NCBI RefSeq assembly: GCF_900113055.1
Contig: NZ_FONZ01000003.1
Location: 372,001 to 436,000, forward strand
DNA: 64,000 nt
Origin: Flavimobilis marinus
Lineage (GTDB): Bacteria; Actinomycetota; Actinomycetes; Actinomycetales; Cellulomonadaceae
Direction: 5' to 3'
How positions within the stretch are numbered: position 1 is the first letter of the stretch; every line of letters starts with the position of its first letter. Made by a program: the position numbers and the translations under genes. The notes under the pieces were generated by a model. That model was given only the letters and a program-made list of their open reading frames with translations. It did no database searches and was not told where the DNA came from. This document shows, piece after piece, positions 63,033 to 64,000 of the stretch.

Positions 63033-64000
63033 GCGGCCTGCCGCCCACGGCGCGCCCGGACACGCTCGCCGTCCGCGGGGGCCTGGCGCGCACCGGGTTC
63101 GACGAGACCTCCGAGCCGCTCTTCCTCACGCAGGGCTACGTCTACGAGAGCGCGGCCGAGTGCGAGGCCGCCTTCGCGGGGGACGTCGACCGGTTCATCT
63201 ACTCCCGCTACGGCAACCCGACGGTCCGCACGTTCGAGGAGCGCCTGCGCCTGCTCGAGGGCGCCGAGGGCTGCTACGCGACGGCCACCGGGATGTCCGC
63301 GGTGTTCACGGCGCTCGCCGCGATCGTTTCCAGCGGCTCGCGGATCGTTGCCGCGCGCGCCCTGTTCGGCTCGTCGCTCGTGATCTTCGACGAGATCTTC
63401 GCGCGTTGGGGCGTGCGCACCGACTACGTCGACGCCCACGTGCTGTCCCAGTGGGAGGAGGCGCTGTCCACGCCGGCGGACGTCGTGTTCTTTGAGACGC
63501 CGTCCAACCCCATGCAGGACCTCGTCGACGTGCGCGCGGTCAGCGACCTCGCGCACGCGGCCGGCGCCGTCGTCGTCCTCGACAACGTCTTCGCGACCCC
63601 CGTGCTGCAGAAGCCCCTCGAGCTCGGCGCCGACGTCGTCGTGTACTCCGCGACCAAGCACATCGACGGCCAGGGGCGCGTCCTGGGCGGGGCGATCCTG
63701 GGCCCGGCCGACTACATCGACGGCCCCGTGCAGCAGCTCATCCGCAACACCGGCCCGTCGCTCAGCCCGTTCAACGCCTGGGTGCTGCTCAAGGGCCTCG
63801 AGACGATGGCGCTGCGCGTCCGCGCCCAGAGCGCCGCCGCGCTGCAGATCGCCACCGAGCTCGAGCGGCTCCCGGGCGTCGGCCCGGTGCGCTACCCGTA
63901 CCTGGCTTCGCACCCGCAGCACGCGCTCGCGCTCGCGCAGCAGACGGCCGGGGGCACGGTCGTGACGTTCGACCTCGAGGCCGCGGGCGACGCCGACGCC
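63029..64000 (+). CDS. metZ: O-succinylhomoserine sulfhydrylase (3' end cut by window)
   Basis: 324 residues are visible, and the gene runs off the right edge. GTG 63029 overlaps the rhodanese stop. The Cys/Met-metabolism PLP fold is clear: YSRYGNPTVRTFEERL, ATGMSAVFTAL, FFETPSNP, VVLDNVFATP and the PLP lysine in VYSATKHIDGQGRVLGG. SATKHIDGQGR and the overall form favour MetZ over MetB or MetC. It adds sulfide to O-succinylhomoserine to give homocysteine. The paired rhodanese may deliver sulfur. Confidence 0.93.
   Translation, partial: MSGLPPTARPDTLAVRGGLARTGFDETSEPLFLTQGYVYESAAECEAAFAGDVDRFIYSRYGNPTVRTFEERLRLLEGAEGCYATATGMSAVFTALAAIVSSGSRIVAARALFGSSLVIFDEIFARWGVRTDYVDAHVLSQWEEALSTPADVVFFETPSNPMQDLVDVRAVSDLAHAAGAVVVLDNVFATPVLQKPLELGADVVVYSATKHIDGQGRVLGGAILGPADYIDGPVQQLIRNTGPSLSPFNAWVLLKGLETMALRVRAQSAAALQIATELERLPGVGPVRYPYLASHPQHALALAQQTAGGTVVTFDLEAAGDADA

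Overview
The window reads as a chromosome segment of a high-GC actinobacterium, most likely from Micrococcales (Cellulomonadaceae-like; a guess from gene content, not a database match). Supporting signs are the bldC - DUF3073 - purM - purF block, a mycothiol-dependent maleylpyruvate-isomerase-family enzyme, Holin-X/DUF3618 envelope proteins, a SAM-IV riboswitch, an NnaR-type nitrate regulator and GlnR-like boxes, many ATGA/GTGA gene overlaps, and frequent GTG starts. There is no transposase, integrase, CRISPR array or rRNA.

Layout. 1-3.8 kb: a WXG-like small protein with a DUF1023 hydrolase (cut by the left edge), a secreted DUF3298-type protein and a small membrane-anchored protein. 3.96-8.4 kb: tRNA-Lys, a DUF1905 protein, a TetR + two-gene ABC exporter operon, then a rearranged patch with a truncated copy of a mycothiol-dependent enzyme joined to a beheaded membrane-protein gene, followed by the intact copy. 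8.5-14.9 kb: MscS channel, flavin monooxygenase-like protein, two CNNM/CorC proteins, galE, a zincin. 15.1-15.5 kb: tRNA-Glu, -Asp and -Phe. 15.6-24.5 kb: envelope proteins, bldC, DUF3073, purM/purF, a sulfate ABC operon sitting between purF and the sterol-carrier gene. 24.6-28 kb: rhodanese remnant, DUF302, RNB nuclease, gdhA.

28.4-40.1 kb is a nitrogen-assimilation region, all on the minus strand: narK - nasC - nasB and nirB - nirD - cobA - nnaR. Nitrate would be imported (NarK), reduced to nitrite (NasC, with NasB as electron donor), then to ammonium (NirBD, whose siroheme starts with CobA). GdhA next door can fix the ammonium. The narK and nirB promoters both carry GlnR-like boxes. 40.5-48.4 kb: a sarcosine-oxidase-like flavoenzyme, an AbiEi/DUF559-like gene, purL, a lipoprotein, a hydrolase and a PdxK/ThiD kinase. 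48.5-55.1 kb: a TetR-controlled lipid cluster (acyl-CoA oxidase, thiolase, FabG4-like reductase, MaoC hydratase). 55.2-60.9 kb: GH31 glucosidase, PadR with an HAAS-type membrane protein, two tandem GNATs. 61-64 kb: a sulfur locus with a SAM-IV riboswitch on a SufS-like gene, divergent from rhodanese - metZ (cut by the right edge).

The most unusual structure is a set of dispersed long palindromes at gene ends. Family A has four gapless 70-bp copies and family B three 75-76-bp copies. Both are built from one motif repeated twice forward and twice inverted. Two paralogous genes with an AbiEi-like N-terminus and a PD-(D/E)XK/DUF559-like C-terminus lie against these palindromes, and one of them ends inside a family A copy. 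This pairing is the best candidate here for an undescribed system.
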